Origin: Methylorubrum sp. B1-46
Lineage (GTDB): Bacteria; Pseudomonadota; Alphaproteobacteria; Rhizobiales; Beijerinckiaceae
Reading direction: 5' to 3'
Assembly: GCF_021117295.1 (NCBI RefSeq)
Contig: NZ_CP088247.1
Span: forward strand, 3,859,001-3,923,000
Length of the DNA: 64,000 nt
A program made the position numbers and the translations under genes. Numbering within the stretch: the first letter of the stretch is position 1; every line of letters starts with the position of its first letter. Shown one piece after another: positions 1 through 9,253 of the stretch. The notes beneath the pieces were generated by a model that made no database searches, had not been told where the DNA came from, and saw nothing but the letters and a program-made list of their open reading frames with translations.

Positions 1-764
1 GCATCGCCCGCTCGGCGGGCGCGCTCGAGGGCGTCACGGTGGTGGAGGTCGGCCCCGGCCCCGGCGGCTTGACCCGTGCGCTGCTGGCGGCCGGCGCGAA
101 GCGCGTTGTGGCGATCGAGCGCGACCCCCGCGCGCTGCCCGCGCTGGCCGAGATCGCCGCGCATTATCCGGGAAAGCTCGACGTGATCGACGCCGACGCG
201 GTCGGCTTCGACCCGCGCCCGCTCGTCGGCGACGGGCCGGTGCGGATCGTGGCCAATCTCCCCTACAACGTCGCCACCGTGCTGCTCACCGGCTGGCTCG
301 GGGCCGACACGCGGGATGAGGCACGGGACGAGACTTGGCCGCCGTGGTGGGAATCGGCGACGCTGATGTTCCAGCGCGAGGTGGCCGAGCGCATCGTCGC
401 CGACGAGTCGGACCGGGCCAATTACGGACGGCTCGGGGTTCTGTGCGGCTGGCGCACGCAGGCGACCATCCTGTTCGACGTGGCGCCGTCCGCCTTCGTG
501 CCGCCGCCGAAGGTCACCTCCAGCATCGTCCACCTGCGCCCGCGGCCCGAGCCGCTGCCCTGCCGGATCGCCGATCTCGAGAGGGTGACCCGCGCCGCCT
601 TCGGCCAGCGCCGCAAAATGCTGCGCCAGAGCCTGAAGGCCGCCACCCCCGACCCCGCCCGCCTGCTCGCCGCGGCGGGCCTCCCGGAGACGGCGCGGGC
701 GGAGGAGATTCCGGTTGCAGGGTTCGTGGCGCTGGCCCGCGCGCTGGAGGCAGAGGGATCGTGA
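1..764 (+). CDS. rsmA: 16S rRNA dimethyladenosine transferase, 5' end outside window
   Basis: RsmA (KsgA) dimethylates two adjacent adenines near the 3' end of 16S rRNA during small-subunit maturation. The frame is open from base 3 with no start, so the true start lies left of the window; the GTG at 39 is internal. The SAM-binding motif [16 protein letters not shown] opens the visible part, the catalytic NLPYNV motif follows at about 250-270, and the C-terminal [13 protein letters not shown] segment typical of the family is present. The gene ends with TGA at 762-764. A small hairpin (769-783) follows but has no T-run. Confidence 0.95.
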   Translation, partial: IARSAGALEGVTVVEVGPGPGGLTRALLAAGAKRVVAIERDPRALPALAEIAAHYPGKLDVIDADAVGFDPRPLVGDGPVRIVANLPYNVATVLLTGWLGADTRDEARDETWPPWWESATLMFQREVAERIVADESDRANYGRLGVLCGWRTQATILFDVAPSAFVPPPKVTSSIVHLRPRPEPLPCRIADLERVTRAAFGQRRKMLRQSLKAATPDPARLLAAAGLPETARAEEIPVAGFVALARALEAEGS

Positions 765-863
765 AAGCGCTCCGTGACGGAGCCTCCCGTGTCGAGCGAC
801 GTCATTTTACAGCGTTGGCGGCCATCCGGAGAGTGGGGGCGGGTTCCGCGTCCGACAGAGCCG

Positions 864-1484
864 TCACCGGATCGGCCCGGACTTCGTCTGCGGCGGCAGG
901 GAGGAGGCCGTCATGATGAGAGAGACGCCCCCGGTCCGGGGCAGAGCCACGGACAGCGCGAAGAGCCGGCTTTCCCCCTTGCCGTCCGGCAGGTGGACGC
1001 GGAAGAACACCTGCCGCCCCGGCTGCCCGCCCAGCTCGGCGGGTTCGTCCCGTTCCGTCTCGACTTTCACCCCCGGCCGACGCAACCCCGTCATGGTCTG
1101 GCGGAACCGCTCAGTGGACTCCTCCACATCCACGAAAGGGGCCATGAGTTGGCACCGCACGCCCGCATCGCGGATCACCACGAGCATGGGCTGTGTCGCG
1201 TCGGTCCAACGCCACACCTGCCCTGGCTCCCCGATCGGCAGGCGGGCTGCAGCCTGGGCTGCGGCCTTCGGCGGGGCCGGGTCGAAGCCGTGTTCCTCCA
1301 AAGCCCGTCCCATACCGGCGCGATCTCCGAACCGCTCGACGCAGACCTGACTGAACAGCTCGTTGGCCGTACGAGAGATGCCGGGGCGGTCCAGGCGCCC
1401 CGCAGACTGCATCTGCGCCTGCGCGGATACCGCCGTCATCGACAGGAGCATGAGGCTCACCGCGATTTTTGTCATACGCGTCAT
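864..1484 (-). CDS. secreted hypothetical protein
   Basis: A 206-residue protein I cannot assign to a named family. The N-terminus is a clear Sec signal peptide: basic MTRMTK, a hydrophobic stretch, then a likely cut after VSAQA, so the product should be periplasmic. The mature part has two cysteines (in SQVCVERF and VRCQL) that could form a disulfide, and no transmembrane segment. A start four codons later (MTKIAV) is equally possible. It converges on rsmA with about 100 bp between and is not clearly in an operon with the hydrolase gene upstream, which lies 320 bp away. Confidence 0.7.
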   Translation of the reverse strand: MTRMTKIAVSLMLLSMTAVSAQAQMQSAGRLDRPGISRTANELFSQVCVERFGDRAGMGRALEEHGFDPAPPKAAAQAAARLPIGEPGQVWRWTDATQPMLVVIRDAGVRCQLMAPFVDVEESTERFRQTMTGLRRPGVKVETERDEPAELGGQPGRQVFFRVHLPDGKGESRLFALSVALPRTGGVSLIMTASSLPPQTKSGPIR

Positions 1485-1805
1485 CCCGATGTCTCACGCC
1501 GCAGCGTCGGAGAACAAGAGCTCGTAACCTGGGCTGCGGTGCGCCAGCAACGATTCGCGGCAGGTCGCTCCCGAAGTAAACGCCCCGTTCCGCAAGGCCA
1601 TGGAACGGCGGTCGGCTTTGTCACGGCAGGACCGCTCCCCACCCCAGGCGGACCCTTCAACAAGGCGGCGACCGATCACCCCATGATGGCGGAAGCCCGA
1701 TGACAGAAGGCTCTGTTCAGCCCCCGTGCGACCCTCGACGAGGGTAGGTCTCGGCGCCCGGTGATCCGCGGGGTGACAGGGCCAGATCTCGCGCCTGGGG
1801 CGCAT
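1485..1805. other. gene-poor interval between two minus-strand genes
   Basis: About 320 bp with no convincing gene. Short overlapping reading frames exist on both strands, but they lack a ribosome-binding site, recognisable motifs or family resemblance. The interval presumably holds the promoter of the secreted protein gene on its left and the 3' end of the hydrolase transcript on its right. I see no strong hairpin followed by a T-run. Confidence 0.5.
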
Positions 1806-2897
1806 CTATCGGAGCTTCATCAGATCGTCGATCGCGCGCTCGACCTTCAGCCGCGCCCCGTAATGGATCATGTGGCCGAGGCCGGGCAGGAGGCGCAGGG
1901 TGCTGCCGGGGATCGTCGTGTGCAGCCGCACCGATTGCTCGCTTGTCTTGACGATCGCGTCCGCATCCCCAGCGAGGATCGAGACCGGCAGCGTCAGACC
2001 GGCATAGCGGCGCTGGAGCCCGGTGACGGCAGCGTTCATCGAGGCGGCGTCCTCCGACACCGCCCGCGCCTGCGTCGCCGCCGCCGCGATCTCGACGGGG
2101 AAGCGCGCCTTGAACCGGGCCGGCACGGCCTGCGGCCAGAACACCTGTCGGAACGACTGCTCGGTGAGCGCCGCGCTCATCTTCGCAGGCATCAGCGCGC
2201 GGGCCGCGTCGCCGAAGCCCGGCACGGCGAGCGGCGCGATCAGGGCCGCGTCGGCACGGCGCCCCGGAAAGTACGAGCCCGAGAGCAGCACGAGCCCGCG
2301 CAAGGGCCGCCGCCCGTCGGCCGCGAGCGCCAGGGCGACGATCGTACCCCAGGAATGCCCGACGACGAGCGGGCGCTCGACCTCGAGCTGTTCCAGCACC
2401 CGGTGCAGCAGCACGGCCTGGGCTTGCGCCGTCCAGACGCGGTGGCGGGGGCGGGCGGTGTAGCCGAAGCCGGGCCGGTCGAGGGCGATGACCCGGTAGC
2501 GCGCCGCCAGCCGGTCGATCAGGCCGGAGATCGCGAAATCCTCGGCCATGGTGCCGTTGCCGTGGACCAGCACCACCGGCCGCCCGCGTCCGCGCAGGAT
2601 GCAGTGAACGGGCAGGCCGTCGACCGTGACGAACTGGCCGGGCGGCTTGCGGACGATGTCGGGTCCGGTCGAGCCCCTTACCGCCTCGACCACTTTCTCG
2701 GTGTGACGGACCGTCCGCTTCACCGATCGGGCCGTCGCCTTCCGCGTCTCGCGGATCGCCTGTTCGGTCGAGCGGGTCACGGCCTTGGTGACGGCTTTGG
2801 CCGTGCTCTCGATCGAGCGCGTCACGTGTCGCGTCGTCCGGTCGAGGCTCCGGCGCACACGGCGCCGGGTCTGGCGGGATGAGTCGAAGGGAAACAC
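1806..2897 (-). CDS. alpha/beta hydrolase with basic N-terminal extension
   Basis: A serine hydrolase of the alpha/beta fold; the substrate is unknown. The oxyanion motif LVHGNG (about residues 110-115), the nucleophile elbow GHSWG with Ser near 182, an acid in AGDADAIV (about 310) and the histidine in LGHMIHYG (about 342) give a complete catalytic triad. The first ~75 residues are odd: they are rich in Arg, Lys and Thr, carry repeated T-R/K-S-x-E spacing and look helical and strongly cationic, with no hydrophobic signal. Such an extension could bind a polyanion or membrane, or be a disordered tail. The family assignment is firm; the role of the extension is inference. Confidence 0.85.
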   Translation of the reverse strand: MFPFDSSRQTRRRVRRSLDRTTRHVTRSIESTAKAVTKAVTRSTEQAIRETRKATARSVKRTVRHTEKVVEAVRGSTGPDIVRKPPGQFVTVDGLPVHCILRGRGRPVVLVHGNGTMAEDFAISGLIDRLAARYRVIALDRPGFGYTARPRHRVWTAQAQAVLLHRVLEQLEVERPLVVGHSWGTIVALALAADGRRPLRGLVLLSGSYFPGRRADAALIAPLAVPGFGDAARALMPAKMSAALTEQSFRQVFWPQAVPARFKARFPVEIAAAATQARAVSEDAASMNAAVTGLQRRYAGLTLPVSILAGDADAIVKTSEQSVRLHTTIPGSTLRLLPGLGHMIHYGARLKVERAIDDLMKLR

Positions 2898-3042
2898 GGC
2901 GCCTCTCGGGGCAGCGGGCCGGCGCGACCTTTAGGGCTGCGGATCCCGCGTCATCGTCGGGGCGACACTAGCGAGTTTCGACCGCACTGCACAACCACGA
3001 CTGGAAACGGAACGCCCCCTCCAGTGGCGCCGCCCGTGACCC

Positions 3043-4536
3043 TCAATGCGTCGGCAGCGAGGCCTCCGGCTTGTCGTGCCGGCCGAAGCGCTCGACCAGG
3101 GTGGCGCTGGCCTCGTTGAGGCCGACCACCTCGACGGCTTTGCCGTTGGCGCGGGCCTTCATCACCACGCGGTCGAGGGCGCCCACCGCCGAGATGTCCC
3201 AGAAATGCGCCGCATGGACATCGATGACGAGGCGCTCCACCGGCTCGCGGACATCGATCGTATCGGTGAAGGTGCCGGCGGAGGCGAAGAACACCTGGCC
3301 CGAGACCCGGTAGGTGCGGGTGCGCCCGTCCGGCGACAGCTCGGCGGTGATCCGGCTCATCCGCGCGACCTTTCCAGCGAAGAACACGCCCGAGAGCAGC
3401 ACGCCGACCAGCACGCCGATGGCCAGATCCCGTGTGGCGACCACCACCGCGACGGTGGCGAGCATCACCAGGGAGGAGGGCAGCGGGTTGGTGCGCAAGT
3501 CCAGAAGCGAGCGCCAGGAAAAGGTGTTCAAGGAGACCATGATCATCACCGCCGTCAGCGCCGCAACGGGGACGATGGCCAGCAGGTCCTGCAGCAGCAC
3601 CAGCAGCACGAGGAGGAAGCCGCCCGCCACCAGCGTCGAGAGCCGACCGCGGGCGCCCGACGACACGTTGATGACCGATTGCCCGATCATGGCGCAGCCG
3701 CCCATGCCGCCGAACACGGCCGAACTCATGTTGGCGAGTCCCTGGCCCATGCATTCCCGGTTCTTGGAACTGCCGGTATCGGTCATGTCGTCGACGATCT
3801 GCGCGGTGAGCAGGCTCTCCAGCAGGCCGACCGCGGCGAGCGTCGCGGAATAGGGCAGGATGATCCGCAGGGTCTCGAAGGTGAGCGGCACGTCGGGCAG
3901 AGAGAAGCTCGGCAGGGCCTTGGGCAGTTCGCCGAGATGGGCGACGGTGCGCACGTCGAGCCCGAGCCAGGCGGTGAGCGCGGTGAGTACGGCGATGGCC
4001 ACCAGCGGCGAGGGCACCACGCGGGTGAGTCTCGGGAAGCCGTAGATGATGGCGAGCCCCAACGCGATCAGCCCGTAGGTGGCAGGGGTCACGCCAGTGA
4101 GTTCGGGGAGCTGCGCCAGAAAGATCAGGATCGCCAGCGCGTTGACGAAACCCGTCATCACCGAGCGCGAGACGAAGCGCATCAGCCGCCCGAGCCTCGC
4201 CAGCCCGGCGAGGATCTGGAACACGCCCATCAGGATCGTGGCGGCGAACAGGTACTGGACGCCATGGTCGCGCACGAGATCGACCATCACGACCGCCGTG
4301 GCGGCGGTGGCGGCCGAGATCATCGCCGGGCGTCCGCCAGCGAAGGCGATGACGCACGCGATGACGACCGAGGCGTAGAGACCGACCTTGGGATCGACCC
4401 CGGCGATCACCGAGAAGCCGATCGCCTCCGGGATCAGGGCGAGGGCGACGACGATGCCGGAGAGGATGTCGGCCCAGGGTGAGCCGAACCAAGACGCAGC
4501 GAACCGCCCGCGGGCGGTCGTGGAAATCGATGACAT
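3043..4536 (-). CDS. SulP-family inorganic anion transporter with STAS domain
   Basis: A membrane transporter of the SulP/SLC26 family, carrying sulfate, bicarbonate or a similar anion into the cell. About ten to twelve hydrophobic segments fill the first ~400 residues, starting with the family motif around [17 protein letters not shown], and a cytoplasmic STAS domain ends the protein ([20 protein letters not shown]). The reading frame is open further upstream to 4701, but the ATG at 4536 (MSSISTT) begins just before the first conserved segment and gives a normal length of 497 residues. The substrate cannot be read from sequence; no cysteine-biosynthesis or carbonic anhydrase gene is adjacent. 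Confidence 0.9.
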   Translation of the reverse strand: MSSISTTARGRFAASWFGSPWADILSGIVVALALIPEAIGFSVIAGVDPKVGLYASVVIACVIAFAGGRPAMISAATAATAVVMVDLVRDHGVQYLFAATILMGVFQILAGLARLGRLMRFVSRSVMTGFVNALAILIFLAQLPELTGVTPATYGLIALGLAIIYGFPRLTRVVPSPLVAIAVLTALTAWLGLDVRTVAHLGELPKALPSFSLPDVPLTFETLRIILPYSATLAAVGLLESLLTAQIVDDMTDTGSSKNRECMGQGLANMSSAVFGGMGGCAMIGQSVINVSSGARGRLSTLVAGGFLLVLLVLLQDLLAIVPVAALTAVMIMVSLNTFSWRSLLDLRTNPLPSSLVMLATVAVVVATRDLAIGVLVGVLLSGVFFAGKVARMSRITAELSPDGRTRTYRVSGQVFFASAGTFTDTIDVREPVERLVIDVHAAHFWDISAVGALDRVVMKARANGKAVEVVGLNEASATLVERFGRHDKPEASLPTH

Positions 4537-4710
4537 TGAAGAGAATCCGCAGAGGGACGCGGGCTCCGCCGACGATGCGGGGAGGGAAACGAGCGTCGCG
4601 AATGCGTGGTCCGGCGGATCGGCGGCCGGAAGAGCCACCCGGGCTTGCACCGGGTCCGAGCGATTGCGGTGAGGTTTACGGCGCGTTGCGTTGCAGCGCA
4701 ATACGGACGC

Positions 4711-5427
4711 TCACCGCAAAAAACTCACCGCCACCGGCACGAGAATCGCCGTCAGGAAGGCGTTCAGCCCCATGGCGATGCCGGCAAACGTGCCGGCGAC
4801 TTCGCTGACCTGGAAGGCGCGGGCGGTGCCGAGGCCGTGGGCGGCCAGCCCCGCCGCGAAGCCGCGGGCGCGCATGTCCTCGATGCGTAGGGTCCGCATC
4901 AGCGGCGTGACGATCACGGCGCCGGCCATGCCGGTCAGCATCACCAGCACGGCGGCGAGCGTCGGGTCGCCGCCGAGCGCCTCGACGATGCCCATGGCGA
5001 CGCCGGTGGTCACGGATTTCGGGGCCAGGGCGAGGCGCACGTCGTCGGGGATGCCGGCGAGCCGGGCGAAGACGAGGGCCGAGGTCATCGCCGTGACGCA
5101 GCCGACGGCCAGCGCGGCCAGCATCGGCAGCAGCGCGCGCATCACCGTCGCCCGGCGCTCGTAGAGGGGTACGGCGAGCGCCACGGTCGCCGGCCCGAGC
5201 AGAAAGTGCACGAACTGCGCGCCCTCGAAATAGGCGCGGTAGGGCGTGCCGGTGAGCGTCAGCACGAGGCCGATCATCCAGATCGCGTGGATCACCGGGT
5301 TGGCGAGCGGGTGGCGCCCCGCCGCCTGGAAGACGCGGTCGGCCACCGCGTAGGCCAGCAGCGTCACCGTGAGCCACAGGAGCGGCGTGTGGCTGAGATA
5401 GACCCAGAGGGCGAACTCGCCCGTCAT
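4711..5427 (-). CDS. lrgB: LrgB-family membrane protein
   Basis: A 238-residue integral membrane protein of the LrgB/CidB family, which works with the small holin-like LrgA partner in control of murein hydrolase activity, or in metabolite export in some bacteria. Conserved segments include the TPLLWLTVTLLAYA start, LGPATVALAVPLY and the C-terminal AHGLGTARAF motif. The start ATG overlaps the stop of the upstream lrgA-like gene by four bases, indicating translational coupling. No LytR- or LysR-type regulator gene is next to the pair. Confidence 0.9.
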   Translation of the reverse strand: MTGEFALWVYLSHTPLLWLTVTLLAYAVADRVFQAAGRHPLANPVIHAIWMIGLVLTLTGTPYRAYFEGAQFVHFLLGPATVALAVPLYERRATVMRALLPMLAALAVGCVTAMTSALVFARLAGIPDDVRLALAPKSVTTGVAMGIVEALGGDPTLAAVLVMLTGMAGAVIVTPLMRTLRIEDMRARGFAAGLAAHGLGTARAFQVSEVAGTFAGIAMGLNAFLTAILVPVAVSFLR

Positions 5428-5810
5428 CGGCGGTCCAGCATCCGCGAGACGCCGACGAAGGTGAGCACGGTCGCCGCCAGCGTCAGGGTCACGGAGACGA
5501 GGAGAACGACGGCAAGCGCGAACCCGTGGCTCGCCAGCACGTCGAGCCGGCCGACGATGCCGACCCCGGCGGGCACGAACAGGATCGAGAGATGCGCCAG
5601 CATCCCCTTGGCCGTGCCCTCCAACCCGCCATCGACCAAGGGCGGCGGCAGACAGCGGGTCGAGGCCGGCCGCGTCCGGTCGCGCAGCACCAGGAAGCCG
5701 AGGAGCAGCGCCATGCCGATCACCGGCCCCGGCACCGGCAGGCCGGCGGTGCGGGCCGCCACCTCGCCCAGAAGCTGGGCGAGCAGGATCAGGGTCAGGC
5801 TGACGATCAT
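5424..5810 (-). CDS. lrgA: CidA/LrgA-family holin-like protein
   Basis: A 128-residue protein with four predicted transmembrane segments, matching the CidA/LrgA family in length and in the motif around LLGEVAARTAGLPVPGPVIGMALL. It is the first gene of a two-gene unit with lrgB, with a four-base overlap. The central loop (residues about 45-60) is polar and proline-rich, as usual in the family. The two proteins probably form one complex; whether it controls autolysis or exports small acids cannot be decided here. Confidence 0.88.
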   Translation of the reverse strand: MIVSLTLILLAQLLGEVAARTAGLPVPGPVIGMALLLGFLVLRDRTRPASTRCLPPPLVDGGLEGTAKGMLAHLSILFVPAGVGIVGRLDVLASHGFALAVVLLVSVTLTLAATVLTFVGVSRMLDRR

Positions 5811-5820
5811 TGAAGCGTCC

Positions 5821-5937
5821 GGGGTCCCAAGGGGATCATCCCCTTGGCGGGGTGTCGGGGCAGCGCCCCGATCATCCTCCCGGGCTCTGCCCTGGACCCG
5901 CGAAAGGACTTGCCCTTTCGAAACCCGTGATCGGCCT
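5821..5937. repeat. cluster of three intergenic hairpins
   Basis: Three perfect short inverted repeats follow one another: arms 5827-5835/5839-5847 (CCAAGGGGA and its complement), 5856-5861/5865-5870 (CGGGGC) and 5901-5907/5914-5920 (CGAAAGG). They lie between the TerB gene and the lrgA start. They may form the terminator of the TerB transcript on the minus strand, or a REP-like mosaic, or both. No T-run follows the first two. Confidence 0.6.
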
Positions 5938-6414
5938 TCACGCGCCGGCGGGCTCGCGGAAGGCGCGGGTGCGGGCGGCAGCGATGCCGGCCTCGTCGAA
6001 GCCGAGCAGCTTGCCGAGGCGCCAGACCAGCGCCTCCTCGAATTCGTGCACCTCGCCGTCCGAGCCGGCCACCGACCACGCCATGGCGAGCAGCCGCTCC
6101 CGCTCCTCCGGGCTGCTGCCGTCGCTGCCGATCAGCTCGACGAGACTCGTCATGTCGCGGGTCTGCGTCTCGAAGGCGGCGGCGCGCTCGATCAGGCTCG
6201 CGGCCTCCGCGTCGCTCTCGGCGTAGCGGCGGCGCACGAGCCGCACCAGCCGCTCGGCCTCCGCCGGGTCGAGCACGCCGTCGGCGCGGGCGACGTGAAC
6301 GAGCAGGGCGGTCGCCGCGAGATGCTCCTCGCTGCCGTCCGGCACCGTCTCGGCCGGGGTCGGCAGGCCGAAGGCCGAGGAGGCGTAGGAGAAGAGCCGC
6401 TGAAGAAGGGCCAT
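5938..6414 (-). CDS. TerB-family protein
   Basis: A 158-residue all-helical protein of the TerB/tellurite-resistance family (cytoplasmic, metal-binding acidic fold). The two acidic helix-loop repeats are visible: HVARADGVLDPAEAERL and, about 70 residues later, VAGSDGEVHEFEEALVW. The ATG at 6414 (MALLQRLF) is chosen because AGGAA lies about 7 bases upstream and the family alignment begins there; the frame is open to 6534. It stands alone: no other ter genes are near, so a real role in tellurite resistance is not implied. Confidence 0.85.
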   Translation of the reverse strand: MALLQRLFSYASSAFGLPTPAETVPDGSEEHLAATALLVHVARADGVLDPAEAERLVRLVRRRYAESDAEAASLIERAAAFETQTRDMTSLVELIGSDGSSPEERERLLAMAWSVAGSDGEVHEFEEALVWRLGKLLGFDEAGIAAARTRAFREPAGA

Positions 6415-6559
6415 GTCCGTTCCTGTCCGATTTTGCGCGCCACCGTCGGGGGCGTGCCGGGCACAGGTCAAGCGAGGAGCGGGCAGGGGTGGCGCCCGCC
6501 GCGCCGTTTCGCGGGCGGCGTGGCCCGGCTGCACCGAGACGAATCCCGACGCGCGGCCC

Positions 6560-9247
6560 TCAGCGCACCGAGGCGATGCCGTCGGCGGTGGCCGAGGTGC
6601 TGACGTTCTGGCGCAGATCCGCCTCGCCCAGCGTCTTCAACTCCAGGCGCAGCAGCACGGTCTGGTTGCGCTCGCGCACGCCGATCGCGGTGGCGATGGG
6701 CGAGACGATGTAGTTGAGCGAGACCGTGGTGCACTCGTCCTGATAGCCGCCGCCGAGGCTCATGCCGGAGAGATAGGCCTTGCCCGGATTGTTGTAGATC
6801 GGCGCCAGGCCGACCGGGTTGGCGAGGTAGGCGGTGTAGTAGTCGGTGAAGGTGTCGCGCGTGTCGAGATAGTGGGTGAGGTCGACGAGCGCCGAGCCGG
6901 TGACGAACCAGTTCGGGGTGATGCGGTAGGTGGCCGACGCCGTCACGCCCTCGCGGCGATGGGGAAAGCCCAGGGCTGGCTGCGCCTCGTAGGTGGAGTA
7001 GAACACCGAGGTCTCGAGCGGCAGGAACGGCGCGAAGCGCGCGGTCAGGCCGGCCTCGAACCGGTTCACGGCGAAGTCGCGCTGGTCGAAGCGGGCGCGG
7101 GCGATGAAGCTGATGTTCTGGTTGGGCGAGAGCTGGAAGCGGCTGACGAAGTCCGAGCGGCGGTTCTCCAAGCCGGAATCGAGGCCGACATTGGCCAGAT
7201 CGCCGCGGCGGAACGAGTTCACGCCCGCGATCTGGATCGACTCGCCGAACATCAGGTTGGCGTACCAGCCGGTCGGGGTCACGACGGAGTACTGCGCGCC
7301 GAGATTGGCCCGCACGCCGCCCTCGACCCGGTCCCATCCGGAGAACTTGTCCCACTGGAACAGGGAGGTGTCGTCGAAGACGAGGCTCTGCGCGTCCTCG
7401 TTCGGCAGCCGGCCAATCCGGGTCTCCGAGGGGCGGGCGATCACCTGCGCGATCGGCTCCAGGGTGTGGACGCCGAGCCCGCCGAAATCGGCGACGAACG
7501 GATAGCGGTAATCGAGGCCGATCGCCGGCATGACGCGGCCGGAGAAGCCGTCATCGACGGTGGTGATGGTGTTCACCAGCGCGTTCTGGAAGCCCGAGCG
7601 GCTCGGATTCACGAAGAAGGCGTCGGTGCGCAGGTAGGCGAACGGGGTGAAGACCTGACCGATCTCGTCGATGAAGCTGCGCCGCCAGGAGACCTGGGCC
7701 GAGAGCCGCGTGTCGAGGCCGCCGAGGCCGCGCACGATGCAGCGGTCGCGCACGAAGGTGGTGCAGGTCTCGTAGAGCGGGTAGCTGATCCCGTTGACGC
7801 TCGGCGCGAACAGGTAGCTGCCGGTGCGCGGGATGCCCTGGAAGTCGGTCGCCTCGCGCGAGAGGCTCGTGACGTTGGCCTCGAACCGCACTTCGCCGCC
7901 GAGCTTGCCCGGCCCGTCGATGCGCTTGTCGTAGTCGATCACCGGCAGGACGACGGGCTGCTCCTTCTGCCAGTCGAAGCTCGACAGGGCCTTGAAGTAG
8001 TAACCGCGCGCCTCGAACCAGGAGCGGTCGCCCTGGCCGATCAGGTAGGCGGACGAGACCGCCTCGCGGAAATAGTCGGTGGTGATGCTCTGATTGCGGA
8101 TGCGGTAATTATCGAGGAACCACTTGTCGGTCACGCCGACGAGGTCCCAGCCCGTGCGCCAGTGCTCGTTGATGAAGAAGCGCCCGCGCGACTCGACCGA
8201 GCCGCGGAACTCGCGGTCGGCCGCCCCCAGCGGCCCCGGCAGGAAGGCCGAGGGCGTCGTCTGGAAGATGCCCGAGAGGCGCAGATTGTAACTGCCGTTG
8301 TCGAGCCGCTGGCGGAACTCGGCCTGGCCCAGCACGCCCTGGCGCGAGACGAAGGCGGGCGAGACCGTCAGGTCGTAGCTCGGATCGAGGTTGAAGAAGT
8401 AGGGCGTCGCCACGCCGGTGCCGATCGCCGTCGAGGTGATGAAGCGCGGCGTCAGGAAGCCGGACTTGCGCTTCACCGTCGGGTCGGCGGATTCGAAATA
8501 GGGCAGGTAGGCGACCGGAATGCCACCGAGTTCGAGGGTCGAATCCTCGTAAGCGATGGTGTGGGTCTCATTGTTGTGGATGATCTTGGCCGCCTTGATC
8601 TGCCACAGCGGCGGCGTCTCAGGACGGTCCTTGCACGGCTCGCAGGCGGTGTAGGTGGCGTAGTCGAAGCTCGACTGCTCGCCCGCGATTCGCTCCGCCC
8701 GCGGGGCGGAGATGCGGGTGCGCACCGTCTCGCCCTTGAGCTGGACCGTCTGCTGGATGCGCAGCGCGTCGACGAAGCCGTTCTTGAAGTCGTCGGTCAG
8801 CTCCATCCGCTCGCCGGTGACCAGCGCCCCGGTCTCGTCGGTGAGGCGGACATTGCCCTCGGCGAAGACCCGGCTGGTGCCGCGGTCGTAGCGCACCCGG
8901 TCGGCCTGGAGCGTGCGCGCGCCGTAATGCAGCTCGGCATTGCCGCGGGCGGTCACCGTGTTGCGGTCGTTGTCGTAGATCAGCTCGTCGGCCTCGACGA
9001 GCAGGCGCTGGCCCTTCTCGTCTCCCTTGGAGCCGGCGAGCTTTTCGAGTCCGGCCTGGGCATGCGCGCGCGGCGCGGCGAGCCCGTAGGCTGCCGTCAG
9101 CAGTGCGGCCATGGAGACCGTGATCGCGATGTCGGCGACCTTACGCAACGCGTCCCTCGAACCCTGTGCAGCCCCCTGCACGACGACCCAGACAGTCCCT
9201 GGCCAGACAGCCCCTTGCACGACCGAACCCGTCCCCACCCGGAGCAC
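6560..9247 (-). CDS. lptD: LPS-assembly outer membrane protein LptD
   Basis: LptD is the outer-membrane beta-barrel that inserts lipopolysaccharide into the outer leaflet together with LptE. At 895 residues it has the expected layout: a signal segment ending near PRAHAQA (about residue 65), an OstA-type periplasmic domain (DELIYDNDRNTVTARGNAELHYG, FAEGNVRLTDETGALVTGERMEL), then a long barrel with alternating aromatic strands. Paired cysteines (TACEPCKD and ETCTTF/DRCIVRG) could form the structural disulfides. It is the last gene of lptF-lptG-lptD, starting 6 bp after the lptG stop. The first ~30 residues before the hydrophobic core may be over-called. Confidence 0.93.
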   Translation of the reverse strand: MLRVGTGSVVQGAVWPGTVWVVVQGAAQGSRDALRKVADIAITVSMAALLTAAYGLAAPRAHAQAGLEKLAGSKGDEKGQRLLVEADELIYDNDRNTVTARGNAELHYGARTLQADRVRYDRGTSRVFAEGNVRLTDETGALVTGERMELTDDFKNGFVDALRIQQTVQLKGETVRTRISAPRAERIAGEQSSFDYATYTACEPCKDRPETPPLWQIKAAKIIHNNETHTIAYEDSTLELGGIPVAYLPYFESADPTVKRKSGFLTPRFITSTAIGTGVATPYFFNLDPSYDLTVSPAFVSRQGVLGQAEFRQRLDNGSYNLRLSGIFQTTPSAFLPGPLGAADREFRGSVESRGRFFINEHWRTGWDLVGVTDKWFLDNYRIRNQSITTDYFREAVSSAYLIGQGDRSWFEARGYYFKALSSFDWQKEQPVVLPVIDYDKRIDGPGKLGGEVRFEANVTSLSREATDFQGIPRTGSYLFAPSVNGISYPLYETCTTFVRDRCIVRGLGGLDTRLSAQVSWRRSFIDEIGQVFTPFAYLRTDAFFVNPSRSGFQNALVNTITTVDDGFSGRVMPAIGLDYRYPFVADFGGLGVHTLEPIAQVIARPSETRIGRLPNEDAQSLVFDDTSLFQWDKFSGWDRVEGGVRANLGAQYSVVTPTGWYANLMFGESIQIAGVNSFRRGDLANVGLDSGLENRRSDFVSRFQLSPNQNISFIARARFDQRDFAVNRFEAGLTARFAPFLPLETSVFYSTYEAQPALGFPHRREGVTASATYRITPNWFVTGSALVDLTHYLDTRDTFTDYYTAYLANPVGLAPIYNNPGKAYLSGMSLGGGYQDECTTVSLNYIVSPIATAIGVRERNQTVLLRLELKTLGEADLRQNVSTSATADGIASVR

Positions 9248-9253
9248 CGCGCA

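Noticed and set aside
4537..4710. Riboswitch-like hairpins upstream of the SulP gene
   Set aside because: GC-rich stems can be drawn, but no conserved core of a SAM or other riboswitch could be matched by eye.
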